From Martinezella rhizogenes (lineage in GTDB: Bacteria; Pseudomonadota; Alphaproteobacteria; Rhizobiales; Rhizobiaceae), in NCBI RefSeq assembly GCF_007002745.1, contig NZ_SGNY01000001.1, forward strand, positions 1-64,000: a DNA stretch of 64,000 nt, read 5' to 3'. How positions within the stretch are numbered: position 1 is the stretch's first letter; every line of letters begins with the position of its first letter. Under the pieces are notes generated by a model. That model was given only the letters and a program-made list of their open reading frames with translations. It did not search any database and had not been told where the DNA came from. Positions 27,274 through 34,886 of the stretch are shown here, in pieces. Position numbers and translations under genes: made by a program.

Positions 27274-27391
27274 CCCTCATCCCTGTGCTCGTCACAGGGA
27301 TCCAGCCAGCCCAAGTCCTTGGGCTGAAAAGGCTTTCCCGCCGCGCAGACGCGCGTCGGCTGGATTCCTGTGACAAGCACAGGAATGAGGG
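27274..27391. repeat. Family A palindromic repeat (copy 4)
   Basis: A complete copy of 118 bases between the convergent glcF and outer-membrane-protein genes. The arms are 'ccctcatccctgtgctcgtc' and 'ctgtgacaagcacaggaatg'; the centre carries 'cccaagtccttgggctgaaa' and 'cgcagacgcgcgtcggctgg'. The 'ggctggattcc' segment at 27357-27367 is the uninterrupted form of the site where the IS110 element sits in copy 2. Confidence 0.8.
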
Positions 27392-27398
27392 AAGGGAG

Positions 27399-28058
27399 CT
27401 AGAACTTATACGCCACGCCGAAATTCACCGCATTGGTGATGATATCGGTCTTCAGCGACGCGCCATTGTCGATATCGACGTCGATAAAGGAATAGGTGCC
27501 CTTATATTCCACGAAGGTCGACCAGTTGTCGGTGATGCGGTAGCTGAGGCCGGCCTGCGCCTGCAGGGTGGCGCCGCCAAACTGGTATTCGAAGGTTTTG
27601 CCCGACGGACGGTTCACTTCCACATGCGGCACGTTGATGCCGACGCCAGCGCCCACATAAGGGGTGATCGGCAGGGATTCCAGCGGAAAGCGATAGAGCG
27701 CGTTGAGCGTCAAAAGGTTCAGGCCGTCGGTGAATTCGAAATGCGACCAGCCGGAGCGGGCAAGCGTCTGGTCGTCGGCATAAACCTTGTCATGGGTGAA
27801 ATCGAGCGAGATACCGAAGTTGTTAAGCCGGCCCTCTTCAAACCAGTAGGTGCCGCGCACGCCCCAATAGGGCGGGCTGGAAAACGACTTGCCTTCCCAT
27901 CCGGCCCGGAAATCCGGTCCGTCGGAAACCGTCACATCGCTGTGCGGGGCGCTTTGCCAGCCGCCATAACCGGAAATTTCGAATTCGCCTGCGAGTGCGG
28001 CAGAGAAGGAAACGCCGCTGAGGAGCAGGGCGCAGACAAAAGAAGTGTGGCGCGGCAT
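27399..28058 (-). CDS. Outer membrane beta-barrel protein
   Basis: A 219-residue protein with a signal peptide ('MPRHTSFVCALLLSGVSFSA', cleavage after ALA) and about eight predicted beta strands. The protein ends in 'VNFGVAYKF', whose terminal Phe is the usual signal for outer-membrane insertion. It begins 'GEFEISGYGGWQSAPHSDVT' after cleavage. Small barrels of this size in rhizobia include OmpW/PagP-like proteins and the lipid A oxidase LpxQ; I cannot decide between these from motifs alone, although the size and N-terminus would suit the LpxQ group. It is monocistronic, and a terminator hairpin lies 70-100 bases upstream of its start. Confidence 0.75.
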   Translation of the reverse strand: MPRHTSFVCALLLSGVSFSAALAGEFEISGYGGWQSAPHSDVTVSDGPDFRAGWEGKSFSSPPYWGVRGTYWFEEGRLNNFGISLDFTHDKVYADDQTLARSGWSHFEFTDGLNLLTLNALYRFPLESLPITPYVGAGVGINVPHVEVNRPSGKTFEYQFGGATLQAQAGLSYRITDNWSTFVEYKGTYSFIDVDIDNGASLKTDIITNAVNFGVAYKF

Positions 28059-28127
28059 GGAGAGAATCCAGATTGATATCAGAAATCCACCAAACCGTTT
28101 TTTGATAACATTTGAATGACAGAAACG

Positions 28128-28158
28128 AAAAACGGGCGGTCAGCTGACCACCCGTTTT
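28128..28158 (-). terminator. Rho-independent terminator downstream of the L,D-transpeptidase gene
   Basis: Hairpin with arms 'aacgggcggtcag' and 'ctgaccacccgtt' and only one mismatch; read on the minus strand it ends in five T residues. It lies about 165 bases past the transpeptidase stop codon. Confidence 0.75.
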
Positions 28159-28322
28159 AAGGCCGTTCCATCATCCCCTGAGAGAGGTCCGGCGCCTGGC
28201 GTCCCCCGCCAAGTCTCGTCGAATGCTTCGTTCGATTGAATTGTGCCGCGCAAAGGCGGCAATTCAAGCGGATAGGCGGCCACGCCGGCCATGGAGCGAC
28301 CGGAATGGCACAACCGTTGCCG

Positions 28323-29099
28323 TCATATCACAATGACCCGCGTTCCGACGTTTACGCGCTCATAAAGATCGGTGACATCCTCATTGCGCATGCGGATGCA
28401 GCCGGACGAATTGTTACTGCCGATCGTCCAGGGCTGGTTGGTGCCGTGAATGCGGTAAAGCGTGGAGCCGAGATACATGGCACGTGCGCCCATCGGATTG
28501 GCCGGGCCGCCTTCCATGAAGGCCGGCAGGTAATGTCCCTTGGCCGCCTCGCGGGTGATCATTTCCTTCGGCGGGGTCCAGCTCGGCCATTCTGCCTTGC
28601 GGGTCACCTTGTGGGTTCCGGCCCATTCGAAGCCGGGCTTGCCGACGCCTACGCCATAACGCCGCGCCTTGCCGTCGGCTAGCACGAGATAGAGGAAGCG
28701 GTTCGGCGTATCGATGACGATGGTGCCGGGTTTTTCATTGGTCTGGTAGGCGACGATCTGCGGCAGGAACTGCGGCGCGATCTGCGTGCGCACCGGTGCG
28801 TTGGGTCGCACGGCGGCATTCTGCACCCGCGCCGGGCGCTGCGATGTGACGCCGGAGCTGGGGCGCTGGGGCATGGCGACCTGGCGCTGCTGGAAGAATG
28901 GCTGGCGTGCGGCAGGTGCGCGTGGATAAACCACCGGTCGCACATTGCCGCGGCCACCCAGCTGCGTGACCCATGGTGCGGAAAGGTCCGGGCTGACGAC
29001 GATCGGCGGGCGCTCGCGGTAACGCTCATTGGCCATGGCCGCCGGCACGGCGAGGGTGGAAACGAGGCTCAGTGCCAGAAAAACGGACTTCATCGTCAT
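28323..29099 (-). CDS. L,D-transpeptidase (YkuD/ErfK family)
   Basis: A 258-residue periplasmic enzyme that crosslinks peptidoglycan stem peptides or attaches proteins to them. It starts with a signal peptide ('MKSVFLALSLVSTLAVPAAM', Ala-rich cleavage site; ATG at 29099 or 29093). A low-complexity Pro/Arg/Gln-rich linker covers residues 45-130. The YkuD domain then follows with the catalytic motif 'HGTNQPWTIGSNNSSGCIRM', where the His and Cys are the active-site pair. Agrobacterium uses many L,D-transpeptidases for polar growth; this is a typical member. The 'PGFEWAGTHKVTRKAEWPSW' segment is also standard for the rhizobial subgroup. Confidence 0.92.
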   Translation of the reverse strand: MTMKSVFLALSLVSTLAVPAAMANERYRERPPIVVSPDLSAPWVTQLGGRGNVRPVVYPRAPAARQPFFQQRQVAMPQRPSSGVTSQRPARVQNAAVRPNAPVRTQIAPQFLPQIVAYQTNEKPGTIVIDTPNRFLYLVLADGKARRYGVGVGKPGFEWAGTHKVTRKAEWPSWTPPKEMITREAAKGHYLPAFMEGGPANPMGARAMYLGSTLYRIHGTNQPWTIGSNNSSGCIRMRNEDVTDLYERVNVGTRVIVI

Positions 29100-29337
29100 C
29101 GGGTGGACTCTCTCTGCGGTATGCCGCAACAATGGAAATGGCGGGGAATATTGTCCCGCATTGCCGGACACGTTCGCACCTCGACCCCAGCGAATCGTAA
29201 ATGGCTGTTCATTAAAAAGCCCTTGATTAGGGAAAGCTGGATTTAAGGTTAGCGCCCGGTTTTAAAACATGGTGAATGAGTGGTAAGTGCGCAGCTTCCA
29301 ACGGTCACGGGCGGGAGCGGAAAAGGGTTGTTGCGGA

Positions 29338-29967
29338 ATGAGCGAAGCGGGACTTGAAACCGGTGCGGATGGCCGCGTGCGGTGTTTCTGGCAGCAGGGG
29401 CTGGAGGATTACAGCCGGTATCACGATGAGGAATGGGGTTATCCCGTCACTGACGATCGCCGGCTGTTCGAGAAAATCTGTCTGGAAGGTTTCCAGTCCG
29501 GGCTTTCCTGGCTGACGGTTCTGCGCAAACGCGAAGCTTTCCGGCTTGCCTTCGCCAATTTCGAATTCGAAACAGTGGCGGAGTTCGGCGATGCCGATAT
29601 CGAGCGCTGCGTTGCGGACAAGGCCATCATCCGCCATCGCGGCAAGATCGTTTCGACCATCAACAATGCACGCCGCGCTCTGGAACTGCGGGACGAATTC
29701 GGCTCGCTTGCCCGATATTTCTGGGGTTTCGAACCCGCCGCCGCAGAAAGGCCGCAAAGGCTGGACTATGCGACTTTAAGGGCCAACCCCACCAGTGCCG
29801 CCTCCATCCGCCTTTCCAGGGATTTGAAGAAGCGGGGCTGGAGTTTCGTCGGCCCGACGACCGTCTATGCATTCATGCAGGCCATGGGTATGGTCAACGA
29901 CCATATCGAAGGCTGCCATTGCCGCCAGCCGATCGAGGCCCTGCGGCGGGAGTTCATACGTCCATGA
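29338..29967 (+). CDS. tag: DNA-3-methyladenine glycosylase I
   Basis: A 209-residue base-excision repair enzyme that removes 3-methyladenine from alkylated DNA. The N-terminal 'VRCFWQQGLEDYSRYHDEEW' contains the zinc-ligand Cys and His of the Tag family; 'FEKICLEGFQSGLSWLTVLR' is the helical core; and 'VNDHIEGCHCR' supplies the other His/Cys zinc ligands. The ATG at 29338 is used because it begins just before the conserved region. Its stop codon overlaps the next gene's start (ATGA at 29964), so the two are translationally coupled. Confidence 0.94.
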   Translation: MSEAGLETGADGRVRCFWQQGLEDYSRYHDEEWGYPVTDDRRLFEKICLEGFQSGLSWLTVLRKREAFRLAFANFEFETVAEFGDADIERCVADKAIIRHRGKIVSTINNARRALELRDEFGSLARYFWGFEPAAAERPQRLDYATLRANPTSAASIRLSRDLKKRGWSFVGPTTVYAFMQAMGMVNDHIEGCHCRQPIEALRREFIRP

Positions 29968-30407
29968 AGGCAACGTCCCTTCTTCTGGCTTTCACCATGA
30001 CTGTGGCCGCCGTGCCGCATCCGTCATTCGCGGAAAGCCGCAATGTCGATGGCATCTGGCTGGATGATGGCGAAAGGCTGAAGGAAGTGGCCATGCCGCC
30101 GTCCGGACCACTGACGCTGGATGGCTGGACCCGGCGCGGGCGTGGTGATGTCTACCGCCTGAAGGTGAAGGCCGGGCAGACGGTGAAGATCGAGCTCGCC
30201 GCCTCCAGTGAATTCGTCCTGATGGCGGTCTTCGATTTTTCGACGCCGGATGAGGATGCGATCTTCTTCAGCGATTCCGGCGGCAAGATCGCCACGCTGA
30301 CGCCGAAGGCGGATACCGAATGGTTGATCCGCCCGACACTCATTCTGGGATCGCCGCGCCGTGGCCTCGGCGCGCATTACACGTTGACGGTCAGCACCGG
30401 GACATAA
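29964..30407 (+). CDS. Secreted protein of unknown function, PPC-like fold
   Basis: A 147-residue protein with a clear signal peptide ('MKATSLLLAFTMTVAAVPHP', cleavage near SFA-ES). The mature part looks like a small beta-sandwich: 'GDVYRLKVKAGQTVKIELAA' and 'SSEFVLMAVFDFSTPDEDAI' resemble pre-peptidase C-terminal (PPC) domains, which mediate secretion or binding. I do not recognise a named family. It overlaps tag by four bases, an unusual pairing of a DNA-repair gene with an exported protein. Confidence 0.75.
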   Translation: MKATSLLLAFTMTVAAVPHPSFAESRNVDGIWLDDGERLKEVAMPPSGPLTLDGWTRRGRGDVYRLKVKAGQTVKIELAASSEFVLMAVFDFSTPDEDAIFFSDSGGKIATLTPKADTEWLIRPTLILGSPRRGLGAHYTLTVSTGT

Positions 30408-30417
30408 CGGCGCGCCC

Positions 30418-31461
30418 TCAGGCCGCCTGTGTCAGTACGATCAGGCCGAAACTGAGAACACCCAGCAGCACCAGCGACAGGCTGGCGGCGAGAATGACCT
30501 TGCCACCGGCATGGCGAAGGCTGCGAATATCGACCGAAAGACCCAGCGCCGCCATCGACATGATGGTGAGGATGTTGGAGAGCGAGGCGACGGGGGAAAG
30601 CAGAACTTCGGGGATGAGGCCGAAGGAACGGGCCATGATCATCAGCACAAAGCCGATGATGAACCACGGAACCATCTGCTGCAATTTCAGGCGTCCCTTG
30701 CCGGACTGGCCATGGATGACGGAAAGCGTGGCGATGACGGGCCCCAGCATCAGCACGCGGATGAGCTTGACGATGGTGCCGGTTTGTACGGCCACGGCTC
30801 CAAGCGGCGCGGTGGCGGCCAGAACCTGCGGCACGGCATAAACAGTTAGACCAGCGAAGATGCCATATTGGGTGGCATCGAGGCCGAGGAGCTGCGGCAG
30901 GAACGGCATCAAAAGCACGGCGGCGACGCCGAGAACCGCAGTGAAGGCAATCGATGCGGCGACATCTTCCGGCTTCGCACCAATGGCGGGCGCGGCGGCG
31001 GCGATGGCGGAATTGCCGCAGATGGAATTACCGCAGGCGATCAGCGTTGCGAGCTTGGGCGGCAGGCCAAGCATTCGCCCGGCGACATAGCTGACGATCA
31101 GCGACAGCGCGACGATCAGCGCGATGCCGCCGATCAGCAGCCCGCCGGCACCCTTGAGGATGGCAAGGCTGAGGGACGCACCGAGAAGCGCCACGGCGAT
31201 TTCGAGCAGGGTCTTGGCACTGAATTTGATGCCGGCAGAAGCGACCGCCGGCAGTGACACCAGCGACCGCAGAAGCGTGCCGATCAGAATTGCCAGCACC
31301 AGATCGCCAAGCCATACATGGCCGGCCAGCCGCACCTGAAAACGCTCGGCCAGAATGGCGGCGCAGCTGACGGCGGCGCAGAGCAGGATGCCCGGCAGAA
31401 GCGGGGTGAGCCAACGAAGGGAAAACTGGAAAGGATGGGTGAGGGTGCGATGCTGTGCCAT
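30418..31461 (-). CDS. YeiH/UPF0324 family putative sulfate exporter
   Basis: A 347-residue inner-membrane protein with about ten hydrophobic segments, belonging to the YeiH family. Typical segments are 'KTLLEIAVALLGASLSLAIL', 'ACGNSICGNSAIAAAAPAIG' and 'FTAVLGVAAVLLMPFLPQLL'. Family members are annotated as putative sulfate or sulfite/taurine-related exporters, without firm transport data. It is divergent from a LysR gene with about 80 bases between the starts, the same gene pair as yeiH-yeiE in E. coli. It is convergent with the PPC-like gene. Confidence 0.9.
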   Translation of the reverse strand: MAQHRTLTHPFQFSLRWLTPLLPGILLCAAVSCAAILAERFQVRLAGHVWLGDLVLAILIGTLLRSLVSLPAVASAGIKFSAKTLLEIAVALLGASLSLAILKGAGGLLIGGIALIVALSLIVSYVAGRMLGLPPKLATLIACGNSICGNSAIAAAAPAIGAKPEDVAASIAFTAVLGVAAVLLMPFLPQLLGLDATQYGIFAGLTVYAVPQVLAATAPLGAVAVQTGTIVKLIRVLMLGPVIATLSVIHGQSGKGRLKLQQMVPWFIIGFVLMIMARSFGLIPEVLLSPVASLSNILTIMSMAALGLSVDIRSLRHAGGKVILAASLSLVLLGVLSFGLIVLTQAA

Positions 31462-31497
31462 GGCCAGACAATGCCGTAGCCGCCTGTTTTATTCTAT

Positions 31498-31526
31498 CAA
31501 ATAATATGGCATATATTATTCGATAA
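31498..31526. promoter_or_regulatory. Possible LysR operator between yeiH and its regulator
   Basis: AT-rich dyad 'aataatatggcatatattat' followed by 'tcgataaaa' in the divergent spacer. Symmetry around 'atatggcatat' and its position suggest the regulator's binding site and overlapping promoters. Confidence 0.4.
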
Positions 31527-31542
31527 AATCGAATGAAAAGCC

Positions 31543-32460
31543 ATGACCTTCGAACAACTCCGCATCTTCATCGCCGTCGCCGAACGGGAACATCTGACGA
31601 GGGCCGCAGAAGCCATCGGCCTGACAGCTTCCGCCGTCAGTTCCGCCATCAAGAATCTCGAGGCGTTTTATAATGTCGAGCTGTTTCATCGCGTTGGCCG
31701 CAACATCGAACTGACCGAAAGCGGCCGGGTGTTTCTGGGCGAAGCAAAGGCGACGCTGGCCCGCGTGCGCAATGCCGAATTGATTCTCTCGGAAATGGGC
31801 GGCCTGACGCGCGGCGAAATCACCGTCTGCGCCAGCCAGACCATTGCAAGCTACTGGCTGCCGCCGATCCTGATGCAATTCAAGAAGCTCTATCCTGGCG
31901 TGACCGTCCGGCTCGATATCGGCAATACCAAGACTGTCACGCAGGCGGTGCTGGATGGTCTGGCGGAGGTCGGTTTCATCGAAGGCAGGATCGACGAGCC
32001 GGCATTGATGGTGCAGCCCGTCGTGTCGGACAAGCTGCTGGTCGTCACCGGTTCGGCCCACCCCTTCGCCGATGGCCGTTATCTCACGTCACTCGATATG
32101 CTCTATGGAACCTCATGGGTGTTGCGTGAGCAGGGCTCCGGCACCCGCTCCGCCTTTGAGGCGGCGGTGCGGCAGATGGGCGTCGATCCCGGCGAGCTTT
32201 CCGTCATGCTGGAACTGCCGTCCAACGAGGCGGTGGTGATGGCGGCGCGCTCCGGCGGGGCCGCGACGGCAGTTTCCGCCTCGGTCGCGTCACTGTTTTT
32301 GCGGCAGGGTTTGCTGGTCCGTTCGGGCATCGATCTGCCCGCCCGCAACTTTGCCCTTTTGCGCCACAAGGAACGCCACACCAGCCGGGCGGCCATGGAG
32401 CTGGAGCGCCTCAGCCGGGCGGCATCGGAGGACTACAAGGCCGGTCTTGCGGGGTTGTAA
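31543..32460 (+). CDS. LysR family regulator divergent from yeiH
   Basis: A 305-residue LysR-type regulator of the CysB/CbbR/YeiE-like group: HTH 'TFEQLRIFIAVAEREHLTRA' and 'LTASAVSSAIKNLEAFYNVE', then the effector domain with 'ICASQTIASYW'-type sequence ('ITVCASQTIASYWLPPILMQ') and 'EQGSGTRSAFEAAVRQMGVD', a sulfur/anion-regulator hallmark. The divergent arrangement with the YeiH exporter gene suggests that it regulates it. The short AT-rich spacer at 31490-31535 ('ataatatggcatatattatt') contains a near-palindrome suited to a LysR box. Confidence 0.9.
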   Translation: MTFEQLRIFIAVAEREHLTRAAEAIGLTASAVSSAIKNLEAFYNVELFHRVGRNIELTESGRVFLGEAKATLARVRNAELILSEMGGLTRGEITVCASQTIASYWLPPILMQFKKLYPGVTVRLDIGNTKTVTQAVLDGLAEVGFIEGRIDEPALMVQPVVSDKLLVVTGSAHPFADGRYLTSLDMLYGTSWVLREQGSGTRSAFEAAVRQMGVDPGELSVMLELPSNEAVVMAARSGGAATAVSASVASLFLRQGLLVRSGIDLPARNFALLRHKERHTSRAAMELERLSRAASEDYKAGLAGL

Positions 32461-32547
32461 TGGAGTGTCGCAGCCGGGCAGGGCGGCGTTCACAGGTTGT
32501 CGTTGGATAGGAAGGCTGCCACTTATTTCTCCTCCCCGCCGGGGAGA

Positions 32548-32579
32548 AGAAAAAGCGGAGCGCCGCAGCCGGCGCTCCG
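32548..32579 (-). terminator. Terminator after the DUF305 gene
   Basis: Stem 'ggagcgccg' / 'cggcgctcc' with a four-base loop; on the minus strand it is followed by 'ctttttcttc'. It lies about 15 bases past the stop codon. A small family B repeat fragment ('ctccccgccggggagaag') adjoins it at 32531-32548. Confidence 0.8.
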
Positions 32580-32593
32580 TTCGGTTGCAGCAA

Positions 32594-32968
32594 TCACTTG
32601 CCCTTGGATTTCAGCCAGGCCTTCATCATGGCGATTTCGCCTTCCTGCGCCTTGATGACCTCTTCTGCCAGCTTGCGGATTTCCGGGTCCTTGCCATATT
32701 CGAGCTGGACCTTGGCCATATCGATTGCGCCCTGATGATGCGGGATCATGCCGCGCACGAAATCGACATCGGCATCGCCGCTGTAATCGATGGCCATATC
32801 GCCATGCATCTTCTTGCTGGCTTCCATGAAAGCCTTGGTGGAATCGGTTTCGCTTGCGGCAGCCTTGGACATGGTGTGGCCGGCATGGCCGCCCGCTTCC
32901 TGTGCGAAAACGGGCATGGCGAAGACGACCGCGAAAGCGGCAGCGAGGGAGATGGTCTTGATAGACAT
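32594..32968 (-). CDS. DUF305 family (CopM-type) exported protein
   Basis: A 124-residue exported protein: signal peptide '[20 protein letters not shown]' then FAQ-E. The mature part is the ferritin-like four-helix DUF305 domain with '[20 protein letters not shown]' (the conserved MxxHHxxAxxM signature) and '[20 protein letters not shown]'. Met/His-rich DUF305 proteins such as CopM bind copper in the periplasm. Its upstream neighbour on the same strand is another Met/His/Cys-rich exported protein, which supports a metal-handling role. Confidence 0.87.
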   Translation of the reverse strand: MSIKTISLAAAFAVVFAMPVFAQEAGGHAGHTMSKAAASETDSTKAFMEASKKMHGDMAIDYSGDADVDFVRGMIPHHQGAIDMAKVQLEYGKDPEIRKLAEEVIKAQEGEIAMMKAWLKSKGK

Positions 32969-33026
32969 GGATTATCCTTCCTGTGTCTGACGGATTTTTC
33001 GATGGATTGACTGGAAAAATCTGGTG

Positions 33027-33431
33027 TCAGGCGCGGGGAGGCGGCAGCGGCGGCGCGAAAGCCTTGCCATTAAAGAGAATGCCACGCTGCGGCTTGGGAT
33101 ACGCGAAGGTCATCCGGCCAGCATCGGCAAAGATCGTTTGCGGAACCACGATCAGGCAGGCAGCACAGGATCCGGGATGCGCAGCGTCATCGCCATGTGG
33201 GCAGCAATCGCCCATGCCGGATTTATGGGCTTTGGATATGTCCTGCCCATGGGTCTCGGCATTGATGTCCTGATTTCCGGCATGGTTTGAATGGCCATTG
33301 TCACGGCTCATCGCGGGTTGCGACGAAACGGCCATGCCGGCGCCCACCGGCATGCTCATCGCCATCTGCGCCGGCATTGCACCGTAAAGCAGGCAGGCAA
33401 GAAACATCAAAGTGCGGATCATCAGGCGCAT
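33027..33431 (-). CDS. Met/His/Cys-rich exported protein, possibly copper-related
   Basis: A 134-residue protein with a signal peptide ('MRLMIRTLMFLACLLYGAMP'). The mature chain is rich in Met, His and Asp ('RDNGHSNHAGNQDINAETHG') and has clustered Cys residues ('MGDCCPHGDDAAHPGSCAAC'), a composition typical of metal-binding proteins. It resembles short copper-associated proteins of the CopL/DUF2946 kind, but I cannot place it firmly. The gap to the DUF305 gene is 58 bases on the same strand, so they probably form one operon. Confidence 0.6.
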   Translation of the reverse strand: MRLMIRTLMFLACLLYGAMPAQMAMSMPVGAGMAVSSQPAMSRDNGHSNHAGNQDINAETHGQDISKAHKSGMGDCCPHGDDAAHPGSCAACLIVVPQTIFADAGRMTFAYPKPQRGILFNGKAFAPPLPPPRA

Positions 33432-33472
33432 GGGGCCAATTTACCGCGAAAATTGTGGAATAAGCATGACGG

Positions 33473-34237
33473 TCAGGTGAGTTCACGCGCGATGACGTGA
33501 TGCATGATGCGGTAATCCCTGCTTTCCTCGCCGAAGGGGGCAAGCGGCCATTCCCACGCGGCAGCGGGTGAGGGAACATCGATGCCATGCAGCAAATCCT
33601 CGTGCTGCTGTAGGCTGCCATCCCTGCCGATGACATCGAAGGATGTGTCCGTTACCAGGCAGGCCTTGCAGGGAAGCCCGGCCAGCGCATCGAGATGTGT
33701 CTGAATGAGTTTCGCCAGCAAATCATCCGGCGCATTCGTGATCTTCTCCCGCTCCAGCCGGTGGTGCGCGCCGGTGCCGATCTGCGACAGGAGATTGGCT
33801 GAAACGACGAGATCGAGATAGGGCACCCGTCGCAGGAAATCGAGCGGTTCCGGCTGTCGGCCGGCGAGAACATCGTCAAAACCGGAAAGATCGCGGTTGG
33901 CGATGCGGACGTTCTTTTTGGCATTGAGGCGCAGTTTTGCCTGCACGCTGGCGAGATGCACCAGATCAACCAGAACGACGGTATCGAACATCGCCACCAG
34001 CGCGCCATAGGGCACATCGCGCAGCAGGCCCGATCCCAGCACCACTGCCGTCCGCTTTTGCCGCAGCTTTCGGGCGGATTGCAGCACGAATTGCCGGCTG
34101 TTGTCCTCATGCTCCGCCCATGCCTTGGCGCAGCGGTTGGCGCGTGCCCACAGGTTGACGGAATAGCGGATATGCGGCCGGAATTCTTTCGGCGTAACCG
34201 CGCGGGTGGCGGCATATTGCAGGGCTTCGAGGATCAT
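33473..34237 (-). CDS. Protein with a Rossmann-like, methyltransferase-type core, function unknown
   Basis: A 254-residue soluble protein with no signal peptide. 'RTAVVLGSGLLRDVPYGALV' followed by 'DTVVLVDLVHLASVQAKLRL' looks like motif I and the acidic end of strand 2 of a class I SAM-dependent methyltransferase; 'PYLDLVVSANLLSQIGTG' could be motif IV. The C-terminal 'GEESRDYRIMHHVIARELT' recalls methyltransferase family ends. I know no named homologue. It lies six bases from the RelE-type gene on the same strand, so it could be part of that transcript. Confidence 0.6.
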   Translation of the reverse strand: MILEALQYAATRAVTPKEFRPHIRYSVNLWARANRCAKAWAEHEDNSRQFVLQSARKLRQKRTAVVLGSGLLRDVPYGALVAMFDTVVLVDLVHLASVQAKLRLNAKKNVRIANRDLSGFDDVLAGRQPEPLDFLRRVPYLDLVVSANLLSQIGTGAHHRLEREKITNAPDDLLAKLIQTHLDALAGLPCKACLVTDTSFDVIGRDGSLQQHEDLLHGIDVPSPAAAWEWPLAPFGEESRDYRIMHHVIARELT

Positions 34238-34243
34238 GGATGC

Positions 34244-34513
34244 CTAACGGTAGATTTCACGGCGATGACCGATTTCGACCACCAGCACGACGAGCTTGTG
34301 ATCTTGTATATCGCAGATGATGCGATAATCGCCTACCCGGTAACGCCAATAATTGCCGAGTTCGGAGCCTTGCAGGGCGGTGCCTGTCCTGCGAGGATTT
34401 TCATCTTGGACCACTCGATCTGCGAGAAACGAAACGATGCGGTTCGCATCTTGCTTGGACAGCTTTGCAAGCTGCTTGACGGCGCGGTGCTGAAACTCAA
34501 TTTTCCAGGTCAA
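34244..34513 (-). CDS. relE: RelE/ParE superfamily toxin
   Basis: An 89-residue toxin of the RelE family, an mRNA interferase that cleaves transcripts in the ribosomal A site. 'WKIEFQHRAVKQLAKLSKQD' is the N-terminal beta-hairpin and helix; 'GNYWRYRVGDYRIICDIQDH' and the terminal 'IGHRREIYR' carry the basic and aromatic residues used in catalysis. It is downstream of and overlaps its antitoxin gene by 17 bases, the usual antitoxin-first order. Confidence 0.92.
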   Translation of the reverse strand: MTWKIEFQHRAVKQLAKLSKQDANRIVSFLADRVVQDENPRRTGTALQGSELGNYWRYRVGDYRIICDIQDHKLVVLVVEIGHRREIYR

Positions 34514-34730
34514 GATTGCGCATCACTTCTTCCAGAGTATAGGTGCGCTCATTGTTTGCAATCTGCCGCCGCGTCGCCTCTTCGGCGAGATAAAGATCTT
34601 CCATATCCTCGATATGCTTCTCGATCGCCTCGCGGATATAATAGGCGGAGGTGCGGCCGGTGCGCTCCGAAAGCGCTTTCAGCCGCTCATAGGTCTCATC
34701 CGGCAGGCGAATAGCCGTCTGTTTGCTCAT
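34497..34730 (-). CDS. relB: RelB-type antitoxin, ribbon-helix-helix
   Basis: A 77-residue antitoxin. The N-terminal ribbon-helix-helix ('KQTAIRLPDETYERLKALSE', 'GRTSAYYIREAIEKHIED') binds DNA; the C-terminal half ('TYTLEEVMRNLDLEN') should wrap and neutralise the toxin. It is encoded immediately upstream of the toxin with overlapping ends. An inverted repeat 24-43 bases upstream of its start codon fits an autoregulatory operator. Confidence 0.9.
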   Translation of the reverse strand: MSKQTAIRLPDETYERLKALSERTGRTSAYYIREAIEKHIEDMEDLYLAEEATRRQIANNERTYTLEEVMRNLDLEN

Positions 34731-34753
34731 TGCTCGCGTCCTTTCCGACCAAA

Positions 34754-34773
34754 ATGGGATACATGCATCCCAT
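34754..34773. promoter_or_regulatory. Operator-like inverted repeat upstream of relBE
   Basis: Perfect arms 'atgggat' and 'atcccat' separated by 'acatgc', just upstream of the relB start. The size and place are right for cooperative binding of a ribbon-helix-helix antitoxin. Confidence 0.6.
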
Positions 34774-34886
34774 ATAGCATCGCTTGCCCTGCGCTGCCAG
34801 TAAAACCAAAGCCTTTGCGGCTTGCCGCACCGGGCTTCATCCTCTAATACACCGGCATAATTTCAGGAAAATATCGGATCGGCATC

